Below, in pieces: positions 6,596-8,235 of a stretch of 8,235 nucleotides of DNA. A model generated the notes under the pieces. That model did not search any database, was not told the origin of the DNA, and saw only the letters and a list, made by a program, of their open reading frames with translations. How positions within the stretch are numbered: position 1 is the stretch's first letter; each line of letters opens with the position of its first letter. The stretch is from JAFGIT01 sp016929465 [NCBI: Candidatus Coatesbacteria bacterium] (GTDB lineage Bacteria > B130-G9). The position numbers and the translations under genes are program-made. Location: the NCBI GenBank assembly GCA_016929465.1, contig JAFGIT010000096.1:1-8235 (forward strand), written 5' to 3'.

Positions 6596-6640
6596 TTCAC
6601 TGCGATTCATTGGAGGATCCTGATCAAAAGGGAGGCGATA

Positions 6641-7516
6641 ATGATTACCGAAGAAACCAAGAACGGTTCAAGAATGAACAGCGGCGGCCCTGCCGATATG
6701 GCAGGAGCTGTGCACGACAAGAGGAGCAGAATCTGGCTGTGCTTGGTCATTGCAGCTCTGTTCTTCCTAATGCTGCCCTACTTGGGAAGGGCGGAGTTAT
6801 TCCTCGATATCCATACGGCGTATTGGGACGACCAACGGCCGCGTCTCCGAATAGAGAAATTCTTTCGTGGCGAGAGAATTCCCGTCAGACTGGCCGTTCA
6901 CAATCCCGAAGATGACATCCAGGTTGACCTCTACATCGGGCTGCTTTCGATAGATGGCAAGTTGTTTGTCTCTGGAGAAGATGGATGGTCAACTCAGATA
7001 AGACCGTGGATGGCGAATGTCAGCATTCCCGCCGGTTTGATTGAGAATGACTACATCCTGTTCCATCTGGACATACCCTCAGAAATGCCTCCGATCTGTG
7101 AAGAGGGAACCTACTACCTTCTCGCAGGAGTGACCGAGCCAGGGACGCACAGTTTCATTTGTGATGTCAGCACGACAGGTTTTGAGGTCGTAGATGAGCA
7201 AGCCAGACAACTCGATATCGACCTGGTTACACAGCAAGTCACTGCTATGGCGCTTCGCGCCCGCAGGTGGTATCAGAAGCCCGCTGATGAGGGAGGTGGG
7301 GGCGGCAGTTTCGTGGATCTTTGCATTGACGACATCGGAAGTGCACTTGGGGAACACGAGGACTCCTACGCTATTTCCCTTGCTACGGATGTTTCAGTAA
7401 ACATAGCGGGGACGTGCGGAGTCGCGACATGTCAGTTCGGATATCCAGTAGTCATCGTCGCAGATGTCACGCTGGATAGCGTCACTATCACTTTTCACGA
7501 GTGGGATAAGTTCTGA
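6641..7516 (+). CDS. Secreted two-part protein: beta-sandwich-like domain plus pilin-like C-terminal segment
   Basis: A 291-residue exported protein that I cannot assign to a named family. GGGAGG lies 5 bases before the ATG. Residues 1-30 are a long polar leader ending in KRSR. Residues 31-48 are hydrophobic (IWLCLVIAALFFLMLPYL), with possible signal cleavage after GRA51. Residues about 52-190 look like an all-beta domain. The run VDLYIGLLSIDGKLF, DGWSTQIRPW, EGTYYLLAGVTEPGTHSF is a pattern I recall from many periplasmic proteins of uncultured diderms. Residues about 191-291 contain QQVTAMALRARRWYQKP followed by EGGGGGSF (217-224). That recalls a conserved block of small type IV pilin-like proteins (Q-x-Y-[YR]-R-K-P-x(3)-GGGG-x-SF) and is followed by short strands and two Cys. 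A pilus-associated or surface role is inference from remembered motifs. It may be its own transcription unit. Confidence 0.75.
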   Translation: MITEETKNGSRMNSGGPADMAGAVHDKRSRIWLCLVIAALFFLMLPYLGRAELFLDIHTAYWDDQRPRLRIEKFFRGERIPVRLAVHNPEDDIQVDLYIGLLSIDGKLFVSGEDGWSTQIRPWMANVSIPAGLIENDYILFHLDIPSEMPPICEEGTYYLLAGVTEPGTHSFICDVSTTGFEVVDEQARQLDIDLVTQQVTAMALRARRWYQKPADEGGGGGSFVDLCIDDIGSALGEHEDSYAISLATDVSVNIAGTCGVATCQFGYPVVIVADVTLDSVTITFHEWDKF

Positions 7517-7620
7517 TCCCTGCTTTCATTCCCCGTAGCAGTCCGGGAAAATGATCTCAATATATTCGGGTGTGATCCAGCTGGCGGACAGAGTGTGAAG
7601 TCAGCACCTGAAAAAATAGC

Positions 7621-7649
7621 TTGACATCTCCCCTCCTCTATGCTAATAA
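7621..7649 (+). promoter_or_regulatory. Probable promoter with extended -10 element
   Basis: A perfect TTGACA (7621-7626) is followed after 17 bases by TAATAA (7644-7649), preceded by a TGn extended -10 motif (7641-7643). The -10 hexamer itself is weak (three of six), but the perfect -35, spacing and TG element make the site credible. Transcription would start near 7656 and read through the hairpins and the small ORF at 7824. Confidence 0.5.
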
Positions 7650-7667
7650 GAGCCCAGCACAGTTCCC

Positions 7668-7691
7668 AAGGAGGGGCGCAGAGTGAAGTAG
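7668..7691 (+). promoter_or_regulatory. Perfect Shine-Dalgarno followed by a minimal GTG-AAG-TAG frame
   Basis: AAGGAGG (7668-7674) lies 8 bases before a GTG (7683-7685), which is followed by AAG and the stop TAG (7689-7691). It sits about 12 bases after the predicted transcription start. Such a two-codon frame could hold or stall ribosomes in a leader, or be coincidence. No other start codon lies at a usable distance from this SD. Confidence 0.3.
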
Positions 7692-7732
7692 GTAGGTTAC
7701 GGGCTTCGGTCTTTTCCCTACCGTCTTCTCTC
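7681..7732 (+). repeat. Imperfect leader hairpin
   Basis: GGTAGG (7691-7696) pairs with CCTACC (7717-7722). Outside it GAAG (7685-7688) pairs with CTTC (7725-7728), and GAG (7681-7683) with CTC (7730-7732), separated by small internal loops. The 20-base apical loop could form a small GGGC/GTCT stem closed by TTCG. It includes the minimal GTG-AAG-TAG frame in its left arm. No T-run follows, so it is not a classical terminator. Confidence 0.35.
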
Positions 7733-7823
7733 TTCATATCATATTGAAAAGAAGGGCCGTCTTGGCCCACTCGCGATGTTCCTCCAGTGACCAGTGCTTA
7801 TTCCATAACTCGGGAGGAGAGCG

Positions 7824-7889
7824 ATGGAAGAGGTGCTTTGCATACTGGTCTTTCTCCTCATCTGTGCTGTTATAGCCTGTTTCGGCTGA
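7824..7889 (+). CDS. Possible 21-residue membrane microprotein
   Basis: GGAGG (7813-7817) sits 6 bases before the ATG, an optimal ribosome-binding site. The product starts MEEVLCILVFLLICAV and ends in ACFG before a TGA. Two acidic residues are followed by a single hydrophobic helix with three Cys, the look of small transmembrane proteins such as type I toxins or envelope regulators. No family can be named. It lies about 170 bases after the promoter at 7621-7649 and 38 bases before a 15-bp perfect hairpin, so promoter, small ORF and hairpin form a compact unit. Caution: the complementary strand is open in the matching frame (7734-7973) and encodes a hydrophilic peptide. Hydrophobic codons on one strand read as polar ones on the other, so one of the two may be a shadow. 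I prefer the plus strand because of its SD. Confidence 0.42.
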   Translation: MEEVLCILVFLLICAVIACFG

Positions 7890-7927
7890 GGCACGAGAGA
7901 GGAAGACCATCGGGCAGCAAGGCTCTT

Positions 7928-7961
7928 GGCGCAATGAAGGAGTTCGCTCCTTCATTGCGCC
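7928..7961 (+). repeat. 15-bp perfect inverted repeat with TTCG loop (possible terminator or RNA stem)
   Basis: GGCGCAATGAAGGAG (7928-7942) is the exact reverse complement of CTCCTTCATTGCGCC (7947-7961), with a 4-base TTCG loop between. It is the strongest stem in the window. No T-run follows on the plus strand or precedes it for the minus strand, so an intrinsic terminator of the usual kind is not supported. It could stabilise the 3' end of an upstream transcript, end transcripts on either strand without a U-tract, or be a mobile palindrome. Confidence 0.6.
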
Positions 7962-8034
7962 GTCAGAACGCAATCCGCCTTTTGCGGGACGTAAAGAGCG
8001 GCTGATAGCCGCTTCAAGGAGATTGCGGGGGACT
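7928..8034 (+). ncRNA. Candidate structured RNA segment
   Basis: After the 15-bp hairpin, CGCAATC (7969-7975) can pair with GATTGCG (8021-8027). That would enclose a small CCGC/GCGG hairpin (7975-7987) and AGCGGCT/AGCCGCT (7997-8003 and 8007-8013, 3-base loop), giving a three-way-junction layout. The element CGCAAT occurs at 7930 and 7969, and its complement ATTGCG at 7954 and 8022, so alternative pairings exist. Four T's follow at 8034. I recognise no known RNA family (not tmRNA, RNase P or SRP RNA). Strand is assumed from the upstream promoter. Confidence 0.25.
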
Positions 8035-8130
8035 TTTCAAGGCCCAGATCGGGTCGCATGGCTAGGACTATACTTCCACCAGAATCTCCCCCGAACTATG
8101 CCATTATTCGCTGCTCAGTAGGCTCTCATG

Positions 8131-8235
8131 TTATCGGGAGTTGTGCGGGTGAAATGTCTCAGCTGGAATTATCTCAATTACCTCAGGAAGCGGTCGCCTC
8201 GGACCCCACTCGCACGCCTGAATTCGGTTGCAGGA
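8131..8235 (-). CDS. Possible 3' end of a gene entering from the right
   Basis: On the minus strand the frame is open from the right edge to a TAA at 8133-8131, giving 34 residues that end PLPEVIEIIPAETFHPHNSR. The composition is protein-like but has no recognised motif. The plus strand is also open here in two frames, from ATG 8128 and from ATG 8154 (starting MSQLELSQLPQEAVAS). Neither has a good SD. Strand and reality are unresolved within this window. Confidence 0.22.
   Translation of the reverse strand, partial: SCNRIQACEWGPRRPLPEVIEIIPAETFHPHNSR

Larger units (their letters stand above)
7517..8130. other. Long non-coding or small-gene region with promoter, hairpins and small ORF
   Basis: No convincing large gene lies here. 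Immediately after the secreted-protein stop there is a weak hairpin, CTGCT/AGCAG (7520-7524 and 7537-7541), without a T-run. Then come a promoter (7621-7649), an SD with a minimal reading frame (7668-7691), an imperfect hairpin (7681-7732), a small GGGCC/GGCCC hairpin (7754-7768), a 21-codon small ORF (7824-7889), a 15-bp perfect hairpin (7928-7961) and a nested stem region to about 8027. From 8041 to 8130 I see nothing recognisable. Open frames of 72-91 codons exist on both strands but lack ribosome-binding sites. Confidence 0.55.

Noticed and set aside
7495-7770. 91-codon minus-strand open frame
   Set aside because: It overlaps the end of the secreted-protein gene and the promoter at 7621, has no SD, and its composition (Pro/Cys/Arg scattered) is not convincing.
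7787-8005. 72-codon plus-strand open frame through the palindrome
   Set aside because: No SD, and it reads through the 15-bp perfect hairpin. The smaller frame at 7824 has the better initiation site.
1-8235. CRISPR array, tRNA, rRNA, insertion-sequence ends or transposase
   Set aside because: No regularly spaced direct repeats, tRNA cloverleaf, rRNA signature, or intact transposase motif was seen. The LTDEQ string at the start of the 214-345 small ORF is too short to call IS5-like.

Overview
The window comes from a diderm bacterium, most likely an uncultivated or poorly characterised anaerobic lineage. The evidence is: sigma70-type promoters (TTGACA boxes), canonical Shine-Dalgarno (SD) sites, a LolA-type periplasmic lipoprotein carrier (needed only where there is an outer membrane), and two cobalamin-binding radical SAM enzymes. 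GC content looks slightly above 50%. Non-ATG starts (TTG, GTG) with good SD sites are common. The genus cannot be told from the sequence.

Left edge (1-453). A gene leaves the window on the minus strand (1-131). Its first 43 codons look like the NAD-binding start of a SIR2-like protein (VGSGPSCEMGYPSWEALA), with its own SD site and a plausible promoter. A 43-codon minus-strand small ORF (214-345) with a strong SD precedes it. A near-consensus promoter at 368-395 points the other way, into the main gene block.

Core (454-6460, all plus strand). First pair: a hexapeptide-repeat (left-handed beta-helix) acyltransferase and a B12-binding radical SAM enzyme, both with TTG starts. After a 279-base gap with its own candidate promoter comes a tight three-gene operon: a second B12-binding radical SAM enzyme (GTG start), a homologue of the archaeal cyclic 2,3-diphosphoglycerate synthase (cPGS, COG2403 type), and a LolA-like periplasmic protein whose ATG overlaps the previous stop (ATGA). 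The genes together suggest that a small molecule or lipid is made by radical methylation or rearrangement and acylation, with an envelope step handled by the LolA-like protein. The product cannot be named.

Right part (6461-8235). A secreted protein of unknown function (6641-7516) joins a beta-sandwich-like domain to a C-terminal segment that resembles pilin-like proteins (WYQKP...GGGGGSF). The remaining 719 bases hold no confident large gene. They contain a good promoter (7621-7649), a minimal GTG-AAG-TAG reading frame behind a perfect SD, several hairpins, a 21-residue hydrophobic small ORF with a strong SD (7824-7889), a 15-bp perfect hairpin with a TTCG loop (7928-7961) and further nested inverted repeats up to about 8034. 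This may be a structured RNA or small-protein locus. The last 105 bases are open in more than one frame and cannot be assigned.
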